64,000 nt of DNA from an uncultured Bacteroidota bacterium (GTDB lineage Bacteria; Bacteroidota; Bacteroidia; UKL13-3): positions 23,568 through 87,567 of the forward strand of contig CAIVZR010000034.1 in the NCBI GenBank assembly GCA_903910445.1. Direction: 5' to 3'. Of the stretch, positions 34,455-44,899 are shown piece by piece. Under the pieces are notes generated by a model. It had not been told where the DNA came from and made no database searches. It worked only from the letters and a program-made list of their open reading frames with translations. Every line of letters begins with the position of its first letter. The stretch's first letter is position 1. The position numbers and the translations under genes were made by a program.

Positions 34455-36998
34455 ATGGATGCAAAATTTTCTCCTCGGGTTCGCGAGGTTATGAGTCTGG
34501 CTAAAGAAGAAGCCGTGCGAATGGGCAACAGCCAGATTGGCCCTGAGCATTTTGTGATGGGGTTACTTCGTGAAGGTCAGGGATCTGCGATACGAACACT
34601 AAGAGCTTTAGATGTGAATCTGGCGCAATTGAAGCGTATCATCGAAGATACTGCTCGCAACTATGCAGGCAACGGTATTTCTAATGTAAATAATATTCCA
34701 CTTAATAAAGCCGCGGAGAAAGCATTGAAGGTTACTTACCTCGAAGCGCGTTCTTATGCTGCCGATGTTATTGGAACCGACCATTTAATGTTGGCCATTC
34801 TGCGTGATGAATTCAATACCGCTTCACAAATTCTTTCTCAATTCAATATCGATTATAACAAATTCAAAGATGAATTAGAGAACCCCAATACAGGAGAAAT
34901 TCGTGATGAATTGCCTCCCATGGGTGGTGATGATGATGATATGCCTCCTCCACGTGAAGAACGTCGCCCCAATGACCCAGGTAAAACAGCAGGTACCAAA
35001 TCGAAGACACCGGTGCTCGATAATTTTGGTCGCGACTTAACCAAACTTGCCGAAGATGGTAAGCTCGATCCTATTGTTGGCCGTGAAAAAGAAATTGAAC
35101 GGGTATCACAAATTCTCTCCCGTAGAAAGAAAAATAATCCGGTACTCATTGGTGAGCCAGGTGTTGGTAAAACTGCCATTGCCGAAGGCTTAGCACTTCG
35201 TATCATTCAAAAGAAAGTATCACGTACTTTATTTAATAAACGCATCGTAATGCTCGACTTAGCCTCTTTGGTTGCGGGCACAAAATACCGTGGTCAGTTT
35301 GAAGAGCGTATGAAAGCAGTAATGCAAGAGTTAGAAAAAAGTCCTGACGTGATTGTGTTCATCGACGAAATCCATACCCTCGTAGGTGCCGGTGGTGCCA
35401 GTGGTTCGCTCGATGCATCCAATATGTTCAAGCCTGCTTTAGCTCGTGGAGAAATCCAATGTATTGGTGCTACAACTTTAAACGAATACCGTCAGTATAT
35501 TGAAAAAGATGGTGCCTTGGAACGTCGCTTCCAGCAAGTTATTATCAATGCTGCTTCGCCTGCCGAAAGTATTGAGATACTTCATAATATTAAAGATAAA
35601 TACGAAGAGCATCACAATGTAACCTATACCGATGCTGCCATTGAAGCTTGTGTAAACCTGAGTGTGCGTTATCTCACCGACCGTCATCTGCCCGATAAAG
35701 CAATTGATGTATTAGATGAAGTAGGAGCAAGGGTGCATATCAGCAATATTCATGTACCTCAAAATATCATGGACTTGGAAAAGCAAGTGGAAGATATTAA
35801 GGTAGAGAAAAATAAAGTGGTGAAAAGCCAGCGCTACGAAGAGGCAGCGCAATTGCGCGATCGTGAGAAAAACATGATTGAACAATTGGAAAATGCAAAA
35901 CGCGATTGGGAAGAAGAAACGAAAGCCAACCGTTATAAAGTTACCGAAGATGAGGTGGCCGATGTAATGGCAATGATGACCGGTATCCCCGTGAAACGTA
36001 TTTCACAAGGAGAAGGTACCAAGCTATTGAGCATGGCCGATGATATGAAGTTGAAAGTGATTGGTCAGGAAGATGCCGTGAAGAAATTGGCCAAAGCCAT
36101 TCAACGTAATCGCGCCGGATTGAAAGATCCGAATAAACCGATTGGATCCTTCATTTTCTTAGGGCCAACAGGTGTTGGTAAAACTGAAATGAGCAAGGTA
36201 CTCAGCGAGTATCTCTTCGATAGCAAGGATTCCTTGATTCGTATTGATATGAGTGAGTACATGGAGAAATTCGCTGTAAGCCGTTTAGTAGGAGCGCCTC
36301 CTGGATATATAGGATATGAAGAAGGCGGACAACTCACCGAAAAGGTACGTCGTAAACCCTATTCCGTAATTCTATTGGATGAGATTGAAAAAGCTCATCC
36401 AGAAGTATTTAATATTTTATTGCAAGTGCTTGATGAAGGATTCCTTACCGATAGCATGGGTCGTAAGATCGATTTTCGAAATACCATCATCATCATGACC
36501 AGTAATATTGGATCCCGTCAGATTAAAGATTTCGGTCAAGGTGTGGGATTTAGTACCCAAACCCGTCAGGAAAATCAGGATAGAGATACCAAGACCATTA
36601 TTGAAAGTGCATTGAAGAAATTCTTCAGTCCAGAGTTTTTGAATCGTGTGGATGATGTGATTGTGTTTAAATCGCTCGATAAAGAAAGCATCGTCAAAAT
36701 TTTGGATTTATCGATTGATAAAATGCTAAGCCGTATTGACAAGATGGGTATCAAAATTAAATTGAGCGATACCGCAAAAGATTTCCTAGCAACAAAAGGA
36801 TTCGATCCTGAATTTGGAGCTCGCCCCTTGGGACGTGCCATTCAAAAATACTTGGAAGATCCTATTGCAGAAGAAATTTTGAAAGCTGGAATCAACGAAG
36901 GCGATATGGTAGATGTAGATTTAGAAGAAGGCGCCGAAGAGTTGAAAATCAAACTTAAAAAAGCCCGCAAGAAAAAAGAAGATGTGGGAGAAGCATAA
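34455..36998 (+). CDS. clpC: ClpC-type AAA+ unfoldase of the Clp protease
   Basis: The 847-residue protein has a double Clp N-domain (residues 1-150), then an acidic linker with [16 protein letters not shown] module 1 has [13 protein letters not shown] and [20 protein letters not shown] motif in the middle region ([19 protein letters not shown]) marks ClpC rather than ClpA or ClpB. AAA module 2 has [12 protein letters not shown] and [16 protein letters not shown] tripeptide (GQGVGFSTQ) provides the ClpP-docking loop. It unfolds proteins for ClpP, which is not encoded here. A terminator follows directly. Confidence 0.95.
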   Translation: MDAKFSPRVREVMSLAKEEAVRMGNSQIGPEHFVMGLLREGQGSAIRTLRALDVNLAQLKRIIEDTARNYAGNGISNVNNIPLNKAAEKALKVTYLEARSYAADVIGTDHLMLAILRDEFNTASQILSQFNIDYNKFKDELENPNTGEIRDELPPMGGDDDDMPPPREERRPNDPGKTAGTKSKTPVLDNFGRDLTKLAEDGKLDPIVGREKEIERVSQILSRRKKNNPVLIGEPGVGKTAIAEGLALRIIQKKVSRTLFNKRIVMLDLASLVAGTKYRGQFEERMKAVMQELEKSPDVIVFIDEIHTLVGAGGASGSLDASNMFKPALARGEIQCIGATTLNEYRQYIEKDGALERRFQQVIINAASPAESIEILHNIKDKYEEHHNVTYTDAAIEACVNLSVRYLTDRHLPDKAIDVLDEVGARVHISNIHVPQNIMDLEKQVEDIKVEKNKVVKSQRYEEAAQLRDREKNMIEQLENAKRDWEEETKANRYKVTEDEVADVMAMMTGIPVKRISQGEGTKLLSMADDMKLKVIGQEDAVKKLAKAIQRNRAGLKDPNKPIGSFIFLGPTGVGKTEMSKVLSEYLFDSKDSLIRIDMSEYMEKFAVSRLVGAPPGYIGYEEGGQLTEKVRRKPYSVILLDEIEKAHPEVFNILLQVLDEGFLTDSMGRKIDFRNTIIIMTSNIGSRQIKDFGQGVGFSTQTRQENQDRDTKTIIESALKKFFSPEFLNRVDDVIVFKSLDKESIVKILDLSIDKMLSRIDKMGIKIKLSDTAKDFLATKGFDPEFGARPLGRAIQKYLEDPIAEEILKAGINEGDMVDVDLEEGAEELKIKLKKARKKKEDVGEA

Positions 36999-37018
36999 AA
37001 AGTAATCAGCCTAAATAT

Positions 37019-37050
37019 AAACGCCAGCCTCTTGTGTTGGCGTTTTTTTT
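37019..37050 (+). terminator. Intrinsic terminator of clpC
   Basis: An 8-bp stem AAACGCCA/TGGCGTTT (37019-37026 with 37038-37045) runs straight into eight T residues. Stem and loop resemble the terminator of the next gene at 37463. Confidence 0.85.
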
Positions 37051-37175
37051 GAACCTTATCTAAAATGGTGGCTTTATGATTCTCACAACCATCATTCATT
37101 TTCATTTATTACGAGAACAAAATCACACTATTAAAATATCCATCAAATCATTAAAAGTTAAATTATATATATATC

Positions 37176-37442
37176 ATGAACAGAGTTGAAGCCATCCTTA
37201 CTATTGACACCGACAACCTGCCGGCAAATTTTGAAGAGATCATTAAACATGAGCAAGAAGTGGTTGCCCAATGGAAGGCAGAAGGAATTTTAGAGCATTT
37301 ATTTTTACGACAAGGCAGAAACGGCGCGGTGCTTGTGTTTAAGGGGTTGGATGAAGCGAAGGTGAAAGAATTAATGGAAACACTTCCATTATACCAATTA
37401 AAAAAGAATGTTGAATACCTAAATTTAATCAAGCAGTTTTAA
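37176..37442 (+). CDS. Muconolactone isomerase-like small alpha/beta-barrel protein
   Basis: The 88-residue protein has the size and pattern of dimeric alpha/beta-barrel proteins related to muconolactone delta-isomerase. It opens VEAILTIDTDN, has a long helix (FEEIIKHEQEVVAQWKAEG), then strand EHLFLRQGRNGAVLVFKG and a second helix before LPLYQLKKNVEYLNL. No aromatic-degradation genes are nearby, so an isomerase activity is doubtful; it may be a stress or ligand-binding member. It is flanked by two terminators and so forms a single-gene unit. Confidence 0.6.
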   Translation: MNRVEAILTIDTDNLPANFEEIIKHEQEVVAQWKAEGILEHLFLRQGRNGAVLVFKGLDEAKVKELMETLPLYQLKKNVEYLNLIKQF

Positions 37443-37462
37443 ATAACTTGTAAGTATTATAA

Positions 37463-37492
37463 AACGTCAGCCTATTGGTTGGCGTTTTTTTT
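37463..37492 (+). terminator. Intrinsic terminator of the muconolactone isomerase-like gene
   Basis: A 10-bp stem AACGTCAGCC/GGTTGGCGTT (two G-U pairs) with a TATT loop (stem 37463-37472 with 37477-37486) is followed by a long T-run. It shares the CGYCAGCCT...TTGGCG core with the clpC terminator. Confidence 0.85.
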
Positions 37493-37839
37493 TTAATAAA
37501 AGAAGCCATCGGAACTATCATCTCTTAATTCTATCCCCAAAAACAAAAATAAATTCACGACGAACCCAAAAAAACATTCAAGATGTATTGTAAGCCCTCG
37601 ATGCTATGGAACAATAAACAGCGTGTGCTGCTGGGCGTTCATGCTTCATCTAAATGAGCTAGTGGTATTTTATTTTTCGTTTCACTGTTATAACTGATTA
37701 ATGTATTCGAAGCTATCGTTTTCAAAAGAATACAGAACTTAAGTTCACTTTTTCTTGAATGGGGCGCTATTTCAGGAAAAAAAAACTATGAAGATGTAAT
37801 GTATTTTTATATACATTCGCCACTCGTCAATTTAAACTT
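37493..37839. other. Intergenic spacer before the epimerase-like gene
   Basis: No coding potential is seen in either direction. The only signal recognised is a -7-like box TACATTCG at 37812-37819, 20 bases before the ATG at 37840, without a clear -33 element. Confidence 0.45.
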
Positions 37840-38829
37840 ATGATAAAGATATTCGTTTCAGGTCCTGATGGACTGTTGGGCAGCAATGTCGTTAGAGAAT
37901 TGTTGCATCGTGGTTATTCTGTGGTAGCCATGGTATTGAAAGGCCGACGTCCGGTAACGCTCGAAGGATTGGCCTTGGAGGTGGTGTATGGCGACATCAC
38001 TGAGCTAAATGATGTGGTTACATTATCTGCAGGTTGTGATTGTTTTATTCATATAGCTGCCATAACCGATATGTGGCCCACTTTGGGAAATCACTATTTT
38101 AAAGTGAATCTAGAAGGAACAAAGAATGCTATCGAAGCTTCATTGAGAAACAATATTAAGCGTTTCATCCATGTTGGAAGTGCCAGTTCTTTTGGATATG
38201 GAACAATTGAAAATCCTGGTGACGAAACATCACCATATAAATTAGCACCGTATAAATTAGATTATTTGGAGAGCAAAAAGGCAGGACAAGAGGCCGTACT
38301 AGAGGCAGTAAGAACTCGAAACTTACCTGCAATAATAGTTTGCCCCACATTTATGATTGGGCCATTCGACACCAAACCAAGTTCGGGCGCGATGGTGATT
38401 GCAATAGCAAAAAATAAATTACCAGCAAACACCAACGGGGGTAAAAATTGGGTACCTGCGAAGGATGTGGCTTTTGCTATTTGCAATGCTATAGACCGGG
38501 GAAGAATTGGTGAAAGTTATATTTTGGGAGGTGAAAATCTGCCTTTCAAAGAGGCTGTGGGGCGCATTGCAATCGCACTTGGGCAAGAAAAATATCCAAA
38601 AATTATAATGCCCGATATGTTAATTAAAGCATTGGGTTGGATAAATGAAAAAGTGTCGCAGATTAACGGCAACCCCCCAAAACTATCCTATCCTTTGGCG
38701 ATCATCGCTTGTGAGGGGCATTACTTTAATCCAGCCAAAGCCATCCTTGAATTAGGTCTACCTCAAACTCCAATTGAAGAGGCTGTTTTGGAACTAAAAC
38801 AATGGTTTGAAGAAAATGGTTACTTGTAG
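37840..38829 (+). CDS. NAD(P)-dependent epimerase/dehydratase (extended SDR, dihydroflavonol reductase-like)
   Basis: The 329-residue protein begins with a Rossmann motif in a variant form, VSGPDGLLGSNVVRELL (the usual G-x-x-G-x-x-G). It has HIAAITDMW, and the SDR catalytic pair as S in HVGSASSFGYG and Y-x3-K in YLESKKAGQ. After CPTFMIGP the C-terminal substrate domain follows. The pattern matches dihydroflavonol-4-reductase/hydroxysteroid dehydrogenase-like extended SDRs. Substrate unknown. Its 3' end overlaps the 3' end of the opposing SDR gene by ten bases. Confidence 0.82.
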   Translation: MIKIFVSGPDGLLGSNVVRELLHRGYSVVAMVLKGRRPVTLEGLALEVVYGDITELNDVVTLSAGCDCFIHIAAITDMWPTLGNHYFKVNLEGTKNAIEASLRNNIKRFIHVGSASSFGYGTIENPGDETSPYKLAPYKLDYLESKKAGQEAVLEAVRTRNLPAIIVCPTFMIGPFDTKPSSGAMVIAIAKNKLPANTNGGKNWVPAKDVAFAICNAIDRGRIGESYILGGENLPFKEAVGRIAIALGQEKYPKIIMPDMLIKALGWINEKVSQINGNPPKLSYPLAIIACEGHYFNPAKAILELGLPQTPIEEAVLELKQWFEENGYL

Positions 38830-39638
38830 AGTTTGTTGATTCTCTTTTGGCTTCGCAACAACAAAAATTCGAACAAACCAGGGGTATATCGGATGAGAAA
38901 ATAGAATGCCTTTCCGGCTAGCCCAATAATGGTTTGTTTTTTCTTTGAAGAAATATTGGACGCGATTTTTACAGCCACCTGATCGATTGTTTCAGTGAGT
39001 ATTCCTTCCTTTCTATGTGCTAGTAGCACTGGTTTTCCATCTGATCCAATTGCGGTTTTGCCTTCATTAATTTGTGTGATTCCAACATACACCAAACCAA
39101 TATGAATCTTATCATGATGATGCTCCGCCCTTAAAGCTTGGGCAAATGCGGTTAGCGACATTTTCGCTGCACTATAAATAGATAAAAAAGGCAATCCACG
39201 TAAACCCGCCAAACTGGAAATGAAAATAATACTACCTTTGGATTCCTTGATATGTGGCAATGCCACTTGGGTAAGCAAAATAGGAGCAATGGCATTCACA
39301 TTAAAAATACTTGAAATTACACCAGGAGTTATTGTGGCAATAGCACCGCGCATACCAACCCCGGCATTATTTACAAGGATGTCTATTTTCCCAAAATGTC
39401 GAATCGCAGCGTCGATGAGTTTGGTGCAATCAGCTGCTAAGGTAACATCACCTTCACAAGCAATTACATTGTAGCCAAGAGCTTGCAATTCCAAACAGGA
39501 ATCTGCAAGCTTTTCAGCATTTCGCGCATTCATTACGATTTTCGCTTTCTGGCTGCCTAAAAGCTGTGCAAGCGATTTCCCAATGCCCATGGAAGATCCA
39601 GTGATCACAACAACTTTTTCGTTAAAGAAGTTCTTCAT
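38820..39638 (-). CDS. Short-chain dehydrogenase/reductase (classical SDR)
   Basis: The 272-residue protein has the classical SDR set: TGSSMGIGKSLA at the N-terminus, NNAGVG, the catalytic serine in IIFISSLAGLRG and YSAAK (Y-x3-K). The C-terminal extension past residue 240 is basic and includes a hydrophobic stretch (AFYFLIRYTPGLFEFLLL), suggesting membrane association, as in lipid- or retinol-type SDRs. Substrate unknown. Its ATG overlaps the stop of the CPBP-family frame by four bases (ATGA), so the two were probably one unit. Confidence 0.85.
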   Translation of the reverse strand: MKNFFNEKVVVITGSSMGIGKSLAQLLGSQKAKIVMNARNAEKLADSCLELQALGYNVIACEGDVTLAADCTKLIDAAIRHFGKIDILVNNAGVGMRGAIATITPGVISSIFNVNAIAPILLTQVALPHIKESKGSIIFISSLAGLRGLPFLSIYSAAKMSLTAFAQALRAEHHHDKIHIGLVYVGITQINEGKTAIGSDGKPVLLAHRKEGILTETIDQVAVKIASNISSKKKQTIIGLAGKAFYFLIRYTPGLFEFLLLRSQKRINKLYK

Positions 39639-40362
39639 AAATATTTCATTTTAGAATTATGATGCACCGAAAAGTAGTCGTTAGTCAGTGCCAAAATTAA
39701 ATGCGTAATAAAAGCTACAGCAATACTACCAGTTGAGATGGTTACAAAGCAAAGTAGCAATCCATAGGGAAAGGTGCCAATAGTTTCAGACAGTCCTTTT
39801 GCAATATGTGTTGCTGAATAAAAGGAAAGATTAATGGCTACTGCTGGCCAGAATCCGAACGAATAGTTACAAACCACAAGAAGTAAGCCTCTATACATTA
39901 GTTCGTAGGAAAATAAGTAAGTAGCCCATGCCAAAGAATAATGGAAATATTTCGTTTAGACCATTCCATTAGCCGCATCTGTGGGTACATATTTAAGTTG
40001 AATGGATTTTTAGAAACGAAATAAACGAAATAATTAATCACAAAAATCAAGGTGCCTATAATTCCGATATAAATCAACGATTCCTGCACGTTTCCAAGTT
40101 TTAGTCCCAATCGTCCAAGCGTATAGTCAGAGATACTTAACAATATTATTCCAGGAATGAAACCCATAAACACTGCATCGGTAAGCTTTTGGAAAACAAC
40201 ATATCGAACCCAAGCTTTTTCTTCTGTGAATTTGGCAAAGAAAAGGGCTTTTATTTTTTCACTCATTGCCAAAAACCAATAGGTAGTGAAGCCAATCGAT
40301 ACATCGATTATTGTTACAACGGCATTCGTATATTCCGGTTTCCAATCATAAAATTTATTCAT
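39635..40362 (-). pseudogene. CPBP-family intramembrane protease, frameshifted
   Basis: Two overlapping frames make one protein of the CPBP (CAAX-protease/bacteriocin-processing) type. The first (from the ATG at 40362) gives 154 residues with four hydrophobic segments and ends near ILWHGLLTYFPTN. In the next frame, starting no later than 39934, the protein continues as WATYLFSYELMYRGLLL (the E-x-x-x-R motif, with Tyr in place of the first Glu) and SFYSATHIAKG (the conserved His). The shift lies within about 35 bases around 39900-39934. It may be a true mutation or a sequencing error. Confidence 0.7.
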
Positions 40363-40451
40363 ATATAAAGAAGAGGGCGATTTAATATAAATCGCGTAAA
40401 GATATACTTTTCAAGCAAATCGAATTTGCCCCTAATGAGGAGCTAATATAA

Positions 40452-41297
40452 TTGGATTTTTCGATCAAAGTTTTACCTTTACCAAAAGTTAAGTACGATA
40501 TCTATAGATTAGAAGAATCAAAAAAAAGCACGGTGTATTATTCGAAGAATTATTCCAAGTCCATTGATGATGTATTGAATGAACTCGATAGCATTATTAA
40601 TCAATGTATCCGTGACAATAATATCTTGGGGGTATTTGCCTATCTATATCGCAGAACCACCTTTGAAGTTAAATCGGAAATTGAGAAAGGCGCCTTCGAA
40701 GACAATGAGCGCATGGCAGCCTTTGATGTGGCCTTCGCCAATTTATATTTACAAGCGTTCAAAAATTATCTCCAGCAAACCCCTGTTTGTAATTCCTGGA
40801 AAATATCTTTCGATGCACGCAAAAGCAATCTTACCATCATGCAGCATTTGCTCATGGGAATGAATGCTCATATTAATTACGACCTCGGCATTGCAGCCAG
40901 TGAAATCATGAAAGGGAAGCCCATTCATGAACTGGAGAACGATTTTAGAAAGGTGAATGCCATCCTGGCTCAACTCATCGACGAGATACAAAAAAGAATT
41001 GGGCGTGTCTCTTATTTGATGTTCGTTTTGGATTTTATTGGAGGCCGACAGGATGAGCGACTCATTAATTATAATATGATTAAGGCGCGACATGAATCTT
41101 GGAATATTGCCACCGAATTATGGAATATAAAAGAGGAGCATCGGCTGGCCCGTATAAAATTACTGGATGAAGAAGTGAAGCTCACCAGCGAAATGATCAA
41201 ACGTCCCTCATCTATTGCCCTTCGTTTATCGCTGAGAATGGTGAAAACCTTCGAAGTAAGAAACGTGGGAAAGGTTATTTCCAGGTTAAAATCCTAA
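40452..41297 (+). CDS. DUF5995 family protein
   Basis: The 281-residue protein has the family signature HLLMGMNAHINYDLGIAA in mid-sequence, preceded by RRTTFEVKSEI and AFDVAFANLYLQAF. The family is mostly helical with conserved histidines and has no assigned function. The start is TTG at 40452, because a stop codon lies directly upstream in frame and the next ATG is far inside. There is no signal peptide. It is followed by about 200 bases before rpsL. Confidence 0.75.
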   Translation: MDFSIKVLPLPKVKYDIYRLEESKKSTVYYSKNYSKSIDDVLNELDSIINQCIRDNNILGVFAYLYRRTTFEVKSEIEKGAFEDNERMAAFDVAFANLYLQAFKNYLQQTPVCNSWKISFDARKSNLTIMQHLLMGMNAHINYDLGIAASEIMKGKPIHELENDFRKVNAILAQLIDEIQKRIGRVSYLMFVLDFIGGRQDERLINYNMIKARHESWNIATELWNIKEEHRLARIKLLDEEVKLTSEMIKRPSSIALRLSLRMVKTFEVRNVGKVISRLKS

Positions 41298-41448
41298 AAA
41301 GCGTGTACCTAAGTTAGTTAATCAACTGAAAGGGAGTGAGTTAATCGCCTTGAGAAGGCAATTTTAGGTAATTGGGCACCGATTTTAAAAAAGTCAATTG
41401 TTTCTAAAAAATCTCCCAAGGAAATTATCAATTTTAAATTATTTTATT

Positions 41449-41456
41449 TACCTTCG
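41449..41456 (+). promoter_or_regulatory. -7 box of the rpsL operon
   Basis: TACCTTCG matches TAnnTTyG and is followed by GCACCCC. The predicted start is about 40 bases before the rpsL ATG. No strict TTTG is found 19-21 bases upstream. A small hairpin (GCCTT-GAG-AAGGC, 41347-41359) lies further upstream and may end the previous transcript, though without a T-run. Confidence 0.5.
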
Positions 41457-41500
41457 CACCCCTTAAAAAAGGTTACACTTATAAAAAGTATTAAATTTAT

Positions 41501-41917
41501 ATGCCATCAATACAACAATTAGTTCGCAAAGGCCGTGAGCAGCTTACATTTAAGAGCAAGTCACCAGCGTTGCTCGACTGCCCACAACGCCGTGGAGTAT
41601 GTACTCGTGTTTACACCACTACACCTAAGAAACCGAATTCAGCATTACGTAAAGTAGCGCGTGTTCGTTTAACCAATGGAAGAGAGGTGAATGCATACAT
41701 CGGAGGAGAAGGTCATAACTTACAAGAGCACTCTATTGTATTAGTACGTGGTGGTCGTGTAAAAGACTTACCGGGTGTACGTTATCACATCGTTCGTGGT
41801 GCACTGGATACTGCAGGTGTTGACAAGCGTATGCAAAGCCGTTCGAAATACGGTGCAAAACGTCCTAAGCCAGGAGCTGTAGCTGCAGCACCAGCTAAAG
41901 GTGGAAAGAAAAAATAA
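41501..41917 (+). CDS. rpsL: 30S ribosomal protein S12
   Basis: The 138-residue protein has the conserved core [59 protein letters not shown] and [11 protein letters not shown]. The decoding-centre lysines are in the wild-type KPNSALRK context, so nothing suggests streptomycin resistance. The PGVRYH loop carries the aspartate that RimO methylthiolates (DLPGVRY); rimO is at the right end of this window. The C-terminal alanine/lysine tail extends slightly beyond the enterobacterial form. No Shine-Dalgarno sequence precedes it. First gene of rpsL-rpsG-fusA. Confidence 0.98.
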   Translation: MPSIQQLVRKGREQLTFKSKSPALLDCPQRRGVCTRVYTTTPKKPNSALRKVARVRLTNGREVNAYIGGEGHNLQEHSIVLVRGGRVKDLPGVRYHIVRGALDTAGVDKRMQSRSKYGAKRPKPGAVAAAPAKGGKKK

Positions 41918-41939
41918 TCTAACGAACAGGTTCTGAATT

Positions 41940-41963
41940 CCTTATAGCCCCTGGGTTATAGGG
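41940..41963 (+). promoter_or_regulatory. Hairpin in the rpsL-rpsG spacer
   Basis: CCTTATAGCC pairs with GGTTATAGGG through Watson-Crick and two G-U pairs around a four-base loop. It is followed by an AT-rich run without a T-tract. It could be an attenuator or RNA-processing site, or the S7 regulatory region that in some bacteria lies in this spacer; unproven. Confidence 0.35.
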
Positions 41964-42064
41964 AATAACTGATTTGTTTATTTAGATAGTTTATATTAGA
42001 GTTCAAATTAATTAATTAAGTCCTTTAACAAGCTGAATTAGAAGTAAGCTAAAGGCAATCATCA

Positions 42065-42532
42065 ATGAGAAAGTCAAAACCAAAAAAGAGAATTTTATTG
42101 CCGGATCCAGTTTATAATGATCCAATGGTAACCCGTTTCGTAAACATGTTAATGTGGAGCGGTAAGAAAACATTAGCCTTCAACATTTTTTACGATGCTT
42201 TGGCAGTAGTAGAAAAGAAAACTTCTGAGCGCGGAATCGACGTTTGGAAAAAAGCGTTAGGTAATGTAATGCCAAGCGTAGAAGTAAAAAGCCGTCGTGT
42301 GGGTGGAGCTAACTTCCAAATCCCTATCGAGGTACGTCCTGATCGCAGAATTGCATTAGGTATCAAATGGATGTTGGGTTATGCCCGTTCACGTAACGAG
42401 AAATCGATGAGTGAAAAATTGGCTAACGAAATCATCGCAGCAAGTAAGGGAGAAGGTGCATCAGTGAAAAAACGTGATGACACACACCGTATGGCTGAAG
42501 CTAACAAAGCATTCTCTCACTTTAAATTCTAA
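42065..42532 (+). CDS. rpsG: 30S ribosomal protein S7
   Basis: At 155 residues it is full length. It begins MRKSKPKKRILLPDPVYNDP, has VTRFVNMLMWSGKK and VEVKSRRVGGANFQIP, and ends in the basic helix with KKRDDTHRMAEANKAFSHF. S7 starts assembly of the 30S head. It is the second gene of the operon, with a 147-base spacer from rpsL and about 140 bases before fusA. Confidence 0.98.
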   Translation: MRKSKPKKRILLPDPVYNDPMVTRFVNMLMWSGKKTLAFNIFYDALAVVEKKTSERGIDVWKKALGNVMPSVEVKSRRVGGANFQIPIEVRPDRRIALGIKWMLGYARSRNEKSMSEKLANEIIAASKGEGASVKKRDDTHRMAEANKAFSHFKF

Positions 42533-42553
42533 ATTAATCGTATCTTGTAGTGA

Positions 42554-42658
42554 GTATTTAGTATTTAGAAATACAAAATACAATACAGCATATAAATAAC
42601 AACAAATTTTCAAAAAGCAGGTATCAATGTATTGTACTTAATACTCAATACTAAATAC
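42554..42658. repeat. Inverted repeat in the rpsG-fusA spacer
   Basis: GTATTTAGTATT at 42554-42565 is the exact reverse complement of AATACTAAATAC at 42647-42658, separated by about 80 bases. Related TATTTAGTATT/ACTCAATACT strings are repeated around each arm. It lies inside the rpsL operon between two essential genes, so it would be transcribed. Function unknown. Confidence 0.5.
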
Positions 42659-42673
42659 TAGCAACAACATAAA

Positions 42674-44776
42674 ATGTCAATCGACTTAAAATACACAAGA
42701 AATATTGGTATTGCTGCACATATTGATGCAGGAAAGACCACTACCACCGAGCGTATCCTTTATTATACTGGTGTAAACCATAAAATTGGTGAGGTACATG
42801 ACGGGGCTGCTACTATGGACTGGATGGTTCAAGAGCAAGAACGCGGTATCACAATCACCTCAGCAGCAACTACTTGTTTCTGGAAATACAGAGGCAACGA
42901 TTACAAATTAAATATCATTGATACACCAGGACACGTTGACTTTACCGTAGAGGTAAATCGTTCATTACGTGTATTGGACGGATTGGTGTTTTTGTTTTCA
43001 GCGGTAGATGGTGTTGAACCTCAATCGGAAACCAACTGGCGTTTGGCTAATAACTATAACGTTACTCGTTTGGGTTTTGTAAATAAAATGGACCGTGCTG
43101 GTGCCGATTTTTTGAACGTGGTAAAACAAGTTCGTTCGGTATTAGGTGGTAATGCAGTTCCTTTGCAATTGCCTATCGGTGCTGAAGATAATTTCACTGG
43201 AGTAGTTGACTTGATCAACTTCCGTGGAATGGTTTGGAATGAATCAGATAAAGGAATGACCTACCAGGAAGTTCCAATTCCTGAGGATATGATGGAAGAA
43301 GCGTTGGAGTGGAGAGAGAAAATGTTGGAAGCTGTTTCTGAATTCGATGACAAAATCATGGAGAAATTCTTTGAGGCTCCTGAAACAATCACCGAAGCAG
43401 AAGTATTGGCCGCATTGCGTAGAGCTTGTGTAGCTAATAAAATCGTTCCAATGCTTTGTGGTTCTGCGTTCAAAAACAAAGGGGTACAAACCATGTTGGA
43501 CTTGGTAATGGAATTAATGCCTTCTCCTTTAGATAAAGAAAGTATCATTGGTACGAACCCTGATACTGGTGCTGAAGTAATTCGTCACCCTGACCCTAAA
43601 GAACCATTCACTGCTTTAGCATTTAAAATCGCTACCGACCCATTCGTAGGTCGTTTGGCATTCTTCCGAGTTTATTCAGGTCGTTTGGACGCAGGTTCAT
43701 ACGTATTGAATACACGTAGTGGAAATAAAGAACGTATCTCTCGTATCTTCCAAATGCACGCCAACAAACAAAATGCGATCGATTATATCGAAGCAGGAGA
43801 TATTGGTGCCGCAGTAGGTTTCAAATCAATCAAAACGGGCGATACCCTTTGCGATGAGAAGAATCCAATTGTATTGGAAGCAATGAATTTCCCTGAGCCG
43901 GTTATCGGATTGGCAATTGAGCCTAAAACTCAAGCCGACGTTGATAAATTAGGTGTTGCTTTAGGTAAATTATCAGAAGAAGATCCTACTTTCCGTGTAA
44001 AAACAGATGAAGAAACAGGCCAAACAGTGATCTCAGGAATGGGAGAGCTTCACTTGGAAATCATCATCGACCGTTTACGTCGTGAATTTAAAGTAGAATG
44101 TAACCAAGGAGCTCCTCAGGTTGCTTATAAAGAAACAATCACTGCAGCAGTGAATCACCGTGAGTTATACAAGAAACAATCGGGTGGACGTGGTAAATTT
44201 GCAGATATTACTGTTGAAGTAATGCCTGGAGATCCAGCAAAACCAGGATTGGAATTTATCAACGAAATCGTGGGTGGATCTATTCCTCGTGAATACATTC
44301 CTTCGGTTGAAAAAGGATTCGCATCTGCCATGGCTAATGGTGTACTTGCTGGATACCCTGTTGATTCATTGAAAGTTCGTTTGTATGATGGTAGCTACCA
44401 CGCAGTGGATTCAGATTCACTATCATTCGAATTGGCAGCACGTATCGCTTACCGTGAAGCATGTCGTAAAGCAAGCCCAGTATTGCTTGAGCCAATCATG
44501 AAAATTGAAGTATTAACTCCAGAAGAAAATATGGGTGACGTAATGGGTGACTTGAACCGTCGTCGTGGACAATTAGAAGGAGTGGATACTAAAGCTGGAT
44601 CACAAGTTATTAAGGCGAAAGTTCCATTGAGCGAAATGTTTGGTTATGTAACTCAGTTACGTACCATCACTTCAGGACGTGCATCTTCTACCATGGAATT
44701 CAGTCACTATACCGAGGTTCCTAAAAATGCTGCTGAAGCAATCTTAGCGAAACTAAAAGGTAAAGGTTCAAACTAA
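42674..44776 (+). CDS. fusA: Elongation factor G
   Basis: The 700-residue protein is a full EF-G. The G domain begins [24 protein letters not shown], with [18 protein letters not shown] and [13 protein letters not shown]. Domains II-V follow, including RRRGQLEG and [11 protein letters not shown]. It drives ribosomal translocation. It closes the rpsL-rpsG-fusA unit: a strong terminator lies ten bases beyond its stop. No tuf gene follows, which is usual in Bacteroidota. Confidence 0.98.
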   Translation: MSIDLKYTRNIGIAAHIDAGKTTTTERILYYTGVNHKIGEVHDGAATMDWMVQEQERGITITSAATTCFWKYRGNDYKLNIIDTPGHVDFTVEVNRSLRVLDGLVFLFSAVDGVEPQSETNWRLANNYNVTRLGFVNKMDRAGADFLNVVKQVRSVLGGNAVPLQLPIGAEDNFTGVVDLINFRGMVWNESDKGMTYQEVPIPEDMMEEALEWREKMLEAVSEFDDKIMEKFFEAPETITEAEVLAALRRACVANKIVPMLCGSAFKNKGVQTMLDLVMELMPSPLDKESIIGTNPDTGAEVIRHPDPKEPFTALAFKIATDPFVGRLAFFRVYSGRLDAGSYVLNTRSGNKERISRIFQMHANKQNAIDYIEAGDIGAAVGFKSIKTGDTLCDEKNPIVLEAMNFPEPVIGLAIEPKTQADVDKLGVALGKLSEEDPTFRVKTDEETGQTVISGMGELHLEIIIDRLRREFKVECNQGAPQVAYKETITAAVNHRELYKKQSGGRGKFADITVEVMPGDPAKPGLEFINEIVGGSIPREYIPSVEKGFASAMANGVLAGYPVDSLKVRLYDGSYHAVDSDSLSFELAARIAYREACRKASPVLLEPIMKIEVLTPEENMGDVMGDLNRRRGQLEGVDTKAGSQVIKAKVPLSEMFGYVTQLRTITSGRASSTMEFSHYTEVPKNAAEAILAKLKGKGSN

Positions 44777-44785
44777 ATAATGAAT

Positions 44786-44823
44786 AGGCTTCTCTAATGA
44801 AAATTGGAGAAGCCTGTTTTTTT
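44786..44823 (+). terminator. Intrinsic terminator after fusA
   Basis: A 9-bp stem AGGCTTCTC/GAGAAGCCT (44786-44794 with 44807-44815) is followed by GTTTTTTT. It separates fusA from rpsJ, two genes that are often co-transcribed. Confidence 0.85.
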
Positions 44824-44899
44824 GAAAATATATTGGGAGGTTACGTACATAAAGTCAATTTCCAATAGTTAATAAGGTAAATAAATAAATCCAATCAAA

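Noticed and set aside
38262..38486. Small minus-strand frames inside the epimerase-like gene
   Set aside because: They are shadows of a well-supported coding frame on the other strand.
41501..41917. Possible streptomycin-resistance change in rpsL
   Set aside because: The key lysines in [11 protein letters not shown] and the GVRYH loop are wild type.
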